A stretch of DNA of 40,561 nucleotides from Clostridia bacterium (lineage in GTDB: Bacteria; Bacillota; Clostridia; Oscillospirales; Acutalibacteraceae), in the NCBI GenBank assembly GCA_017938985.1, contig JAGBAK010000124.1, positions 1 through 40,561 on the forward strand, in the 5' to 3' direction. The translations under genes were made by a program, and so were the position numbers. Below the pieces are notes generated by a model. The model searched no databases. It saw only the letters and a list, made by a program, of their open reading frames with translations, and had not been told where the DNA came from. Below are positions 23,903 to 30,478 of the stretch, piece by piece. Within the stretch, counting starts at the first letter, position 1. Every line of letters starts with the position of its first letter.

Positions 23903-24400
23903 ATGGATTTGAAGACAAGAAAACACCCCAGGCTAAAAAATTATGATTACGGTCAAAATGGCTGTTACTTTGTGACAATCTGTGTTAAAGATAAGAAGCA
24001 TTTGCTTGGTCGTGTCAGTGTAGGGCGGGATGACCTCATCCCGCCGCAAACGATTCTTTCTTCAATCGGAAAAGTTGCGGAGAAATATATTCTCAATATT
24101 GAAAAAACATATAAAAGTGTAAAGGTTGAAAATTATGTGATTATGCCCAACCACATTCACTTACTTTTACTGTTTGATTCATCGCTTTGCGATGACGGCG
24201 GGATGAGGTCATCCCGCCCTACACTATTCACCGTTATCAGGTCCTTCAAAACGATGGTTACCAGAGAAATCGGATATTCCGTATGGCAGGATTCATTCTA
24301 CGACAGGGTTGTGAATTCTGTTGAGGGATATGAAGAGGTATGGGTATATATTGAAGAAAATCCTTTTAAATGGGTAATCGGCAAAGGCGACGATTATTGA
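23903..24400 (+). CDS. RAYT: REP-associated Y1 (IS200/IS605-like) tyrosine transposase with REP copies inside its reading frame
   Basis: 165 residues of the Y1/HUH transposase family. The metal-binding HUH motif is MPNHIHLLL (His84, His86) and the probable nucleophile is Tyr149 in VYIEENPFKW. RAYTs bind and nick REP hairpins as single strands. Two palindromes lie in frame: 24020-24046, translated as VGRDDLIPP (residues 40-48), and 24179-24222, translated as SSLCDDGGMRSSRPT (93-107). Both fall in probable loops between conserved blocks, so the enzyme may still be active. Palindromes also flank the gene. The frame is otherwise intact; the Shine-Dalgarno (AGAGG) is modest. No IS605-type TnpB is seen. 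Confidence 0.88.
   Translation: MDLKTRKHPRLKNYDYGQNGCYFVTICVKDKKHLLGRVSVGRDDLIPPQTILSSIGKVAEKYILNIEKTYKSVKVENYVIMPNHIHLLLLFDSSLCDDGGMRSSRPTLFTVIRSFKTMVTREIGYSVWQDSFYDRVVNSVEGYEEVWVYIEENPFKWVIGKGDDY
24020..24046 (+). repeat. REP palindrome inside the RAYT gene, copy 1
   Basis: GTAGGGCGGGATG-acct-CATCCCGCCG in the same orientation as the gene. It starts exactly at a codon boundary (residue 40). Confidence 0.9.
24179..24222 (-). repeat. Composite REP element inside the RAYT gene, copy 2 (inverted)
   Basis: The hairpin TCATCGC-ttt-GCGATGA (24179-24195) is followed by CGGCGGGATG...CATCCCGCCCTAC (24196-24222). It is the reverse of the unit at 23833-23877 and faces copy 1. Confidence 0.9.
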
Positions 24401-24426
24401 CAAATCTTTTGGTTATATCAATGTAC

Positions 24427-24446
24427 GTCGGGTCGCCGTCCCCTAC
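24427..24446. repeat. Degenerate REP-like element downstream of the RAYT gene
   Basis: A GC-rich stretch ending CCCCTAC, closely resembling the element at 20163-20188. It completes the set of elements around and within the transposase gene. Confidence 0.55.
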
Positions 24447-24490
24447 AAACAAAAAACAATACCTAAATTCAGAAAGGTAGTATGATATAA

Positions 24491-25708
24491 ATGAAATATG
24501 CAGTAGTTCTTTATGACGGAATGGCTGACTATGCCGTTCCTGCTCTCGGCGGTAAAACTCCGATGGAGCTTGCAAAAAAACCTCTTTTTGACGCTATGGC
24601 TCAGAAGGGCAGGGTAGGTCTTGTCCGCACCGTTGCCGACGGTCTTAAACCCGGCAGCGACGTTGCCAACCTCAGCGTGCTCGGCTATGACCCCAAAATC
24701 TGCTACACGGGCCGTTCACCGCTTGAAGCTGTCAGCATCGGCGTTAAAATGGCTGACGATGACGTTGCTCTGCGTTGCAACATCGTAACCCTCAGCGACG
24801 AAGAAAATTATGACGACAAAACAATGCTCGATTACTCCGCAGGCGATATCTCAACCGCAGAGGCGGCAGAGATTATCAAAACCGTTCAGGAGCATTTCGG
24901 CAACGATGAATTCGCATTTTACAGCGGCGTAAGCTACCGCCATTGCCTTATTCATCACGGCGGTACAACCGAGCTCGGCAAAATGACTCCGCCCCACGAT
25001 ATTTCGGGCAGAGTTATCGGCGAATATCTTTCAACCTCACCCAACGCCGAAAAGCTTGTTGCAATGATGAAAGAAAGCTATTCTTTCCTCAAAGACCACC
25101 CCGTTAATCAGAAAAGAGTTGCCGAGGGCAAGGCTCCCGCAAACTCAATCTGGCTCTGGGGCGAGGGCAGCAAGCCTGCACTTTCAAACTTTGAGCAGAC
25201 ATACGGCGTAAAGGGCAGTATTGTTTCTGCGGTTGACCTGCTCAAGGGCATCGGCATCTGCGCAGGTATGAACACACCCGAGGTTGAGGGTGCAACAGGC
25301 TATATTGACACAAACTTTGAGGGCAAGGCAAACGCCGCCGTTGAAGAATGGAAAAACGGCGCAGACCTTGTTTATATTCACATTGAAGCTCCCGACGAAT
25401 GCGGTCACAGAAACGAACCCGAAAACAAAATCAGAGCAATTGAGCTTATCGACGAAAAGGTTCTGCCGATAATTCTTGATTATCTCAACGGCTGCGGCGA
25501 TGATTACAAGGTTATGATTCTGCCCGACCACCCCACACCCATTGTCACACAGACTCACGCAAGCGACCCCGTACCCTTTATGATTTACCATAAGAACGGC
25601 GAAAAGGACAGCGGCGTTGAATCGATAAACGAAAAAACAGCCGAAGCAACAGGCGATTTTGTTGATTTCGGACCCGGACTTATGAAAGAATTTCTGGAGG
25701 TAAAATAA
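24491..25708 (+). CDS. Cofactor-independent phosphoglycerate mutase-like protein (ApgM family; possible homoserine kinase)
   Basis: 405 residues of the alkaline-phosphatase superfamily. Metal-binding motifs are LYDGMAD (Asp9), the nucleophile region PGSDVANLSVLGYDP (Ser56), HIEAPDECGHR and ILPDHPTP. Archaeal-type ApgM interconverts 2- and 3-phosphoglycerate. A bacterial subgroup (TIGR02535) has instead been proposed, on genome context, to be a homoserine kinase. Here the stop is one base before the metY start, and the metY Shine-Dalgarno lies inside this gene. Tight coupling to homoserine metabolism favours the homoserine kinase reading, but sequence alone does not decide. Confidence 0.85.
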   Translation: MKYAVVLYDGMADYAVPALGGKTPMELAKKPLFDAMAQKGRVGLVRTVADGLKPGSDVANLSVLGYDPKICYTGRSPLEAVSIGVKMADDDVALRCNIVTLSDEENYDDKTMLDYSAGDISTAEAAEIIKTVQEHFGNDEFAFYSGVSYRHCLIHHGGTTELGKMTPPHDISGRVIGEYLSTSPNAEKLVAMMKESYSFLKDHPVNQKRVAEGKAPANSIWLWGEGSKPALSNFEQTYGVKGSIVSAVDLLKGIGICAGMNTPEVEGATGYIDTNFEGKANAAVEEWKNGADLVYIHIEAPDECGHRNEPENKIRAIELIDEKVLPIILDYLNGCGDDYKVMILPDHPTPIVTQTHASDPVPFMIYHKNGEKDSGVESINEKTAEATGDFVDFGPGLMKEFLEVK

Positions 25709-25709
25709 G

Positions 25710-26990
25710 ATGGATTATAAAATTAATACAAAATGTATTTTAAGCGGCTATTCACCCAAAAACGGTGAACCCCGTCAGCTTCCCATTTATCAGAGCACAA
25801 CCTATAAATATGATTCAAGCGTTGAGATGGGCAAGCTTTTTGACCTTGAAGCTTCGGGTTATTTCTACACCCGTCTGCAGAACCCCACAAACGATGCCGT
25901 TGCCGCAAAAATCGCCGCTCTTGAAGGCGGTGTCGGCGCAATGCTTACCTCTTCGGGTCAGGCTGCATCGTTCTATTCGGTTTTCAACGTTGCACAGGCA
26001 GGCGACCACGTTATCAGCTCCGCAAAGATTTACGGCGGCACTTTCAATCTTTTCAACGTTACAATGAGAAAGCTCGGCATTGACTTTACTTTCGTAAGTC
26101 CTCAGGCAACAAGAGAAGAGCTTGAAGCGGCTTTCAAGCCCAACACAAAGGCTGTTTTTGCAGAAAGCCTTTCAAACCCTGCTCTTGAAGTGCTTGATAT
26201 CGAAACCTTTGCCGATGCCGCACACGCTCACGGCGTTCCGCTCATCATCGACAATACTTTCCCCACACCCGTTAACTGCCGTCCCTTTGAATTCGGCGCG
26301 GATATCGTTATCCACTCCACAACCAAATATATGGACGGTCACGCAACAAGCGTTGGCGGCGTAATCGTTGACAGCGGTAACTTTGACTGGACACAGAACG
26401 ATAAGTTCCCCGGTCTCACAACTCCCGACGATTCTTACCACGGTATCACATACACGGAGCGTTTCGGCAAGCTTGCTTATATTACAAAAGCAACTGCCCA
26501 GCTTATGCGTGACCTCGGTTCAATTCCCTCACCCTTCAACGCATTCCTGCTCAACATCGGTCTTGAAACTCTGCCCCTTCGTGTTGAAAGACATTGCTAT
26601 AACGCATCAAAGGTTGCAAAGTATATCAAAGACAGCGGCTATGCCGTTGAGGTTACCTATCCCGGTATGGAGGGCAGCAAGGGTTATGAGCTTGCTCAGA
26701 AGTATATGCCCAACGGCACCAGCGGCGTAATTTCTTTCCGCATCAAGGGCGGCAGAGACGCTGCAACCAAGTTTATGGACAGCCTTCAGATTGCCGAAAT
26801 CGCAACCCACGTTGCCGACGCAAGAACCTGCTGCCTGCATCCTGCAAGCACAACTCACCGCCAGCTCACTTCCGAAGAGCTTATTGCCTGCGGTATTTCC
26901 GACGACCTTATCCGTCTTTCGGTCGGTATTGAACACGTTGACGATATTATTGCCGATGTTGCACAAGCTTTGGAAGCTTCACAGAAGTAA
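25710..26990 (+). CDS. metY: O-acetylhomoserine aminocarboxypropyltransferase (MetY-type)
   Basis: 426 residues, PLP-dependent Cys/Met-metabolism family. Lys206 in HSTTKYMDGH is the Schiff-base residue, Asp181 in IIDNTFPTP contacts the pyridine ring, and YTRLQNPTN (53-61) is a cofactor-phosphate motif. The length and the ENSATYKY-like start (IYQSTTYKY) fit MetY rather than MetB/MetC (about 380). It makes homocysteine from O-acetylhomoserine and sulfide. GGAGG inside the preceding gene serves as Shine-Dalgarno, so translation is coupled. Confidence 0.9.
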   Translation: MDYKINTKCILSGYSPKNGEPRQLPIYQSTTYKYDSSVEMGKLFDLEASGYFYTRLQNPTNDAVAAKIAALEGGVGAMLTSSGQAASFYSVFNVAQAGDHVISSAKIYGGTFNLFNVTMRKLGIDFTFVSPQATREELEAAFKPNTKAVFAESLSNPALEVLDIETFADAAHAHGVPLIIDNTFPTPVNCRPFEFGADIVIHSTTKYMDGHATSVGGVIVDSGNFDWTQNDKFPGLTTPDDSYHGITYTERFGKLAYITKATAQLMRDLGSIPSPFNAFLLNIGLETLPLRVERHCYNASKVAKYIKDSGYAVEVTYPGMEGSKGYELAQKYMPNGTSGVISFRIKGGRDAATKFMDSLQIAEIATHVADARTCCLHPASTTHRQLTSEELIACGISDDLIRLSVGIEHVDDIIADVAQALEASQK

Positions 26991-27045
26991 TAACCGTTAT
27001 TTTTCATTAAAATATATACTGAAACGAAAAATTTTGAAAAAACAC

Positions 27046-27074
27046 TTGCATTTTTGAATCCGTTATGCTAAAAT
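27046..27074 (+). promoter_or_regulatory. Promoter of rpmE
   Basis: TTGCAT (27046-27051), a 17-base spacer and TAAAAT (27069-27074). It leaves an unusually long leader of about 310 bases. Confidence 0.7.
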
Positions 27075-27080
27075 CGTTTC

Positions 27081-27391
27081 GTTATGTTTATGAGAGTGTC
27101 GGGAGTAATCCGAACTATGCCTGAAAGCGATTCTTTTTAATGCTTTTCGGTGTTTCGTGATTGAAAGGCGATAGCCTTCCTGCTCACTCAACAGCCAAAA
27201 ATCATTTAAAAATCTTTCGCTTTCAGGTCGAAGATTTTTTATCGAGAGGATTTTCGGCTTGTCAAGGCACAAAACGGAGCAAATCCCTTTGCGGATTTGC
27301 GAGTATTTTAACGAAGAAAAGGCGGAAAGCATCCGATAAAAAACACAGTTTGGATTATTCCCGCCACTCTATCTGAAAGAGGTGAACATCA
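27081..27391 (+). promoter_or_regulatory. Long structured 5' leader of rpmE (candidate cis-regulatory RNA)
   Basis: The leader holds TCGG/CCGA near 27099, an attenuator-like hairpin AAAATCTT/AAGATTTT (27209-27238) followed by more T residues, and GCAAATCC/GGATTTGC (27279-27300). Overlapping small frames exist on both strands but look like shadows. Ribosomal-protein leaders are known for several L31 genes; whether this belongs to one of those classes I cannot tell. Confidence 0.5.
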
Positions 27392-27598
27392 ATGAAGGAA
27401 GGTATCCATCCCAACTATAAGCAGACAACAATCCGTTGCGCTTGCGGTGAAGTTATCGAAACCGGCTCAACAAAAGAAAATCTTCGTGTTGATATCTGCT
27501 CAAAGTGCCATCCGTTCTATACCGGTAAGCAGAAGCTTGTTGATACAGGCGGACGTGTTGATCGCTTCAACAAGCGTTTCAATCTTAACAACAAATAA
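27392..27598 (+). CDS. rpmE: 50S ribosomal protein L31 (zinc-binding type)
   Basis: 68 residues: [13 protein letters not shown] and [13 protein letters not shown] are diagnostic. The Cys pairs at 16/18 and 36/39 mark the zinc-binding (C+) form. GAGGTGA lies before the ATG. The protein helps bridge the ribosomal subunits. A strong terminator follows. Confidence 0.97.
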   Translation: MKEGIHPNYKQTTIRCACGEVIETGSTKENLRVDICSKCHPFYTGKQKLVDTGGRVDRFNKRFNLNNK

Positions 27599-27608
27599 GA
27601 GCAAATTC

Positions 27609-27643
27609 AGCGGCGCAGCAGTGCGCCGCTTTGCTTTTCTTTT
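27609..27643 (+). terminator. Terminator of rpmE
   Basis: A perfect 9-bp stem AGCGGCGCA/TGCGCCGCT with a four-base loop, then TTGCTTTTCTTTT. Confidence 0.9.
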
Positions 27644-27658
27644 GGAGTGTTGTAGTAT

Positions 27659-28288
27659 ATGAATAAAAACAGCTACAAAACAATAAGAACCGAAGCAAAG
27701 GACGAATACATAGTCAAAAAGTCACGCTTTATCGGTCACATCAAGCCTGTCACAACGCAGGAAGAGGCGCTCGCTTTTATTGCCGAGGTCAGCAAAAAGC
27801 ATTGGGACGCAACCCATAACGTTTATGCCTATATTCTGCGTGAGGGCGGTGTCAAGCGCTATTCCGACGACGGCGAGCCACAGGGTACGGCAGGTATTCC
27901 GACCCTTGACGTGCTTGAAAAAACAGGTGTCACGGATTGCGCCGTGGTTGTTACCCGTTATTTCGGCGGAATTATGCTCGGCGCAGGCGGTCTTGTAAGA
28001 GCTTATTCCCATTCCGCTTCAATCGCCGTTGCCGCAGGCGGAATTGTCACCCGCGCAATGTGCGGCAGACTCAGGGTAACCTGTGACTATTATTTTTACG
28101 GCAAGCTTTCTTCGCTTGTACCCGAAAACGGCGGAATAATTGAGGATACAATATTTGAGGATAACGTTACCCTCATTTTCAGAATGCCGCTTGAAATCAT
28201 TGACGGCTTCAACGCAAAGCTTATTGACGTGAGCAACGGCAGGTATAAGGCTGAAAAAACCGACGAGTTTTTTGCTGATATGGACTGA
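27659..28288 (+). CDS. YigZ/IMPACT-family protein
   Basis: 209 residues. The N-terminal UPF0029/IMPACT domain shows KKSRFIGHI, ATHNVYAYI, YSDDGEPQGTAGIP and VVVTRYFGGIMLGAGGLVRAY. The C-terminal half is the ferredoxin-like YigZ domain. The function in bacteria is not established; eukaryotic IMPACT modulates translation control. TTGGAGTG serves as Shine-Dalgarno. It follows the rpmE terminator and ends in a strong hairpin. Confidence 0.9.
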   Translation: MNKNSYKTIRTEAKDEYIVKKSRFIGHIKPVTTQEEALAFIAEVSKKHWDATHNVYAYILREGGVKRYSDDGEPQGTAGIPTLDVLEKTGVTDCAVVVTRYFGGIMLGAGGLVRAYSHSASIAVAAGGIVTRAMCGRLRVTCDYYFYGKLSSLVPENGGIIEDTIFEDNVTLIFRMPLEIIDGFNAKLIDVSNGRYKAEKTDEFFADMD

Positions 28289-28291
28289 TTG

Positions 28292-28318
28292 GAGCTGACT
28301 CACCACGTGAGTCAGCTC
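28292..28318. terminator. Perfect 12-bp hairpin after yigZ
   Basis: GAGCTGACTCAC and GTGAGTCAGCTC flank a three-base loop 3 bases after the stop. There is no T run, so it may be an RNA-stabilising hairpin or weak terminator. Confidence 0.5.
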
Positions 28319-28339
28319 TGTAATCATATATATTATATA

Positions 28340-28360
28340 AAGTTCACAATTTGTTCACAA
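28340..28360. promoter_or_regulatory. Two GTTCACAA repeats 11 bp apart (near-DnaA-box)
   Basis: GTTCACAA begins at 28342 and 28353. TTGTTCACA (28351-28359) differs from the DnaA box TTWTNCACA at one position. They lie upstream of dgt-dnaG-rpoD. Confidence 0.3.
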
Positions 28361-28415
28361 TATTTATGCAGGAATCGACCCGTTTTGTGCGTATATAGCT
28401 ATTGAAGGGGTGAAA

Positions 28416-29432
28416 ATGATGAATACTATCAGAGAAAGCACCTGCTTGAGGGAAAAAGAAACCTTATCTCCCAAAGCGGCTCTTGCCGGCGAAAGCAAGG
28501 GCAGACTTATTCCCGAAGAAGAATGCCCCATAAGAACGGCTTTTCAGAGAGACCGTGACAGAATAATTCATTCCAGTTCTTTCAGAAGGCTCAAGCACAA
28601 AACCCAGGTGTTTCTTTCACCTGAGGGCGACCATTACCGCACCCGTCTGACCCACACCCTTGAGGTTTCGCAGATTGCGAGAACAATTGCAGGCGCACTT
28701 AATCTTAACTGCGACCTTACCGAGGCGATTGCGCTGGGTCACGATCTGGGTCACACACCCTTTGGTCACGCAGGTGAGAGAGCGCTCAACGACGTTTGCC
28801 CCGGCGGCTTCAAGCATTATGCGCAGAGCCTGCGAGTTGTTGACCTGCTTGAAAAAGACGGCAAGGGTCTTAACCTTACTTTTGAAGTGCGTAACGGAAT
28901 TGAACGCCACACAAACGGCGAACAGGCGGCAACCCTTGAGGGCAGAATTGTCCGCCTTGCCGACAGAATCGCTTACATAAACCACGATATTGACGATGCG
29001 ACAATTGCGGGAATTATGAGCGAGGACGATATTCCGCTTGCAATCCGCCACGTTCTGGGTATGTCGAAAAGCGCAAGAATCAACACCCTTGTTCTGAGCT
29101 GTATAAACAACAGCGATGACGATATCAGGCTCGAATCGGGCATTCAGCAGGCATTTGACGAACTGCACACGTTTATGTTTGCTAAGGTTTATACAAACCC
29201 CGCCTGCAAGAGCGAAGAAAAAAAGGCGGTAGCCCTTGTTCAGCAGCTTTATTATCATTTTGCAAAAAAGGTCGAAAACCTTCCGCCGCAGTTCAAAGAA
29301 ATTGCAGAGCGTGACGGAATCGGCGTTGCAGCCTGCGACTTTATAGCAGGTATGACCGACAGGTACGCTGTCAGAGTGTTCGATGAGCTTTATATCCCCA
29401 AGGCGTGGAGCGAATTGAGCAATATATTTTGA
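28416..29432 (+). CDS. dgt: Deoxyguanosinetriphosphate triphosphohydrolase-like protein
   Basis: About 338 residues. The HD-domain ligands are visible in RLTHTLEV (His), ALGHDLGHTPFGHAGE (His-Asp) and RLADRIAYINHDIDD (Asp); FQRDRDRIIHSSSFRRLKHKTQVF is the N-terminal family signature. Such enzymes hydrolyse dGTP or other dNTPs to nucleoside and triphosphate and influence dNTP pools. A GTG at 28410 overlaps the Shine-Dalgarno (AAGGGGTG); ATG at 28416 or 28419 is the likely start. It heads a run with a secreted protein, dnaG and rpoD. Confidence 0.92.
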   Translation: MMNTIRESTCLREKETLSPKAALAGESKGRLIPEEECPIRTAFQRDRDRIIHSSSFRRLKHKTQVFLSPEGDHYRTRLTHTLEVSQIARTIAGALNLNCDLTEAIALGHDLGHTPFGHAGERALNDVCPGGFKHYAQSLRVVDLLEKDGKGLNLTFEVRNGIERHTNGEQAATLEGRIVRLADRIAYINHDIDDATIAGIMSEDDIPLAIRHVLGMSKSARINTLVLSCINNSDDDIRLESGIQQAFDELHTFMFAKVYTNPACKSEEKKAVALVQQLYYHFAKKVENLPPQFKEIAERDGIGVAACDFIAGMTDRYAVRVFDELYIPKAWSELSNIF

Positions 29433-29455
29433 TTTTTGAAAAAAAGGATGTTTAA

Positions 29456-30457
29456 ATGAGTTTAAAGGAAACAGCTATTAAACTCACGTGTGTTCTGACT
29501 CTGTTTTTTTGCTTTATGCAGAGCGCATCTGCCGATTGGTATGATGACATCAAGCCGAACAGCACGTGGGTGAAAATAGAAGGAGAAAATTTTGTTGCAG
29601 ATACGTTTATGGGAGTGTCTGCGCTGTATAACGAAAGTGACAACAGCCGCTATCATTGCGGCGAGCTTATAATCAGGTTCTATAAAGAGGCTTACGGAAT
29701 CGATATTTATCCCTATACCAACGATACGCCCACGTCGCAGACGGACGGATATGAATTTGTTAAAACAAAAACTCCGAAAAAAGGCGACATTATCTTTGTG
29801 TCAAAAGAAATGCGCGGTTCAACACAGGACCATTGGGCAATCGTCAAGGACTACAGTGACGGCTACATAACTCTTTTTGAGCAGAACACCATATGGGAGG
29901 GACAGGCAGGCGTTGAAAGAAAGCTGAAATGCCCTTCTGACTCATATTATATTTATACGTTGGTTAAGGTTGACGGTGCTCCCGTTCCCGGTGTTGACGG
30001 AGTTCAGACAGAAAACATATCTTCGCCGTCTGTGCAGAGTTCAAAGCCTGCGGAAACAACCACCGCAATTGTAACCGTACCCGAAACAAAGGTTACAACA
30101 ACCGTGCCCGTAACGGCACCGCCGACAACGGCAAAGCCCGTAACAACAACCGGACCCGCAACCACAGGGGTTGTAACAACCAAAGCTGAAACAACTGCGG
30201 CAACAGAATCAACAAGCGCCGACGTTTCAGTTACATCTGAAGAATCAACAACTCAGCCGCTTTCTCTTCTCACGGAGCTTAACACCACGCAGAAAGCAGT
30301 TGAAAACAAAACTGCGGCAGAAAAAACAACCGCTCAGGCAGAATACGGAAAAGACAACGGCGGCGAAACAAAAAAAGTTTTGCTTGCGGTCGGAATCTGT
30401 GCCGGTCTGGTTGCGGCTGCCGCTCTGGCAATGATTATTGCAAAGAAAAAGAGATAA
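29456..30457 (+). CDS. Secreted CHAP/NlpC-like cysteine hydrolase with Thr-rich linker and C-terminal membrane anchor
   Basis: 333 residues. A signal peptide (1 to about 26, ending SASA) is followed by a papain-like-fold domain (about 28-175). Cys68 in RYHCGELIIRF, His126 in DHWAIVKDY and Glu142/Asn144 in FEQNTIW are the likely catalytic residues, in the order of CHAP/NlpC amidases. Then come a Thr/Pro/Val-rich linker (about 185-300) and a membrane helix (VLLAVGICAGLVAAAALAMI) with a KKKR tail. It probably cleaves peptidoglycan peptides at the cell surface. AAGGATG is the Shine-Dalgarno. It is placed between dgt and dnaG with short gaps. Assignment to CHAP versus NlpC is uncertain. Confidence 0.7.
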   Translation: MSLKETAIKLTCVLTLFFCFMQSASADWYDDIKPNSTWVKIEGENFVADTFMGVSALYNESDNSRYHCGELIIRFYKEAYGIDIYPYTNDTPTSQTDGYEFVKTKTPKKGDIIFVSKEMRGSTQDHWAIVKDYSDGYITLFEQNTIWEGQAGVERKLKCPSDSYYIYTLVKVDGAPVPGVDGVQTENISSPSVQSSKPAETTTAIVTVPETKVTTTVPVTAPPTTAKPVTTTGPATTGVVTTKAETTAATESTSADVSVTSEESTTQPLSLLTELNTTQKAVENKTAAEKTTAQAEYGKDNGGETKKVLLAVGICAGLVAAAALAMIIAKKKR

Positions 30458-30478
30458 AAAACGAAAGGAGGACGGAGA

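Noticed and set aside
23903-24400. RAYT gene as a decayed pseudogene
   Set aside because: The frame is open over its full length, with the HUH motif and catalytic Tyr intact; the inserted palindromes keep the frame.
27063-27376. Small overlapping reading frames on both strands upstream of rpmE
   Set aside because: They overlap the promoter and each other, lack Shine-Dalgarno sites and have no recognisable domain. The region reads better as a leader RNA.
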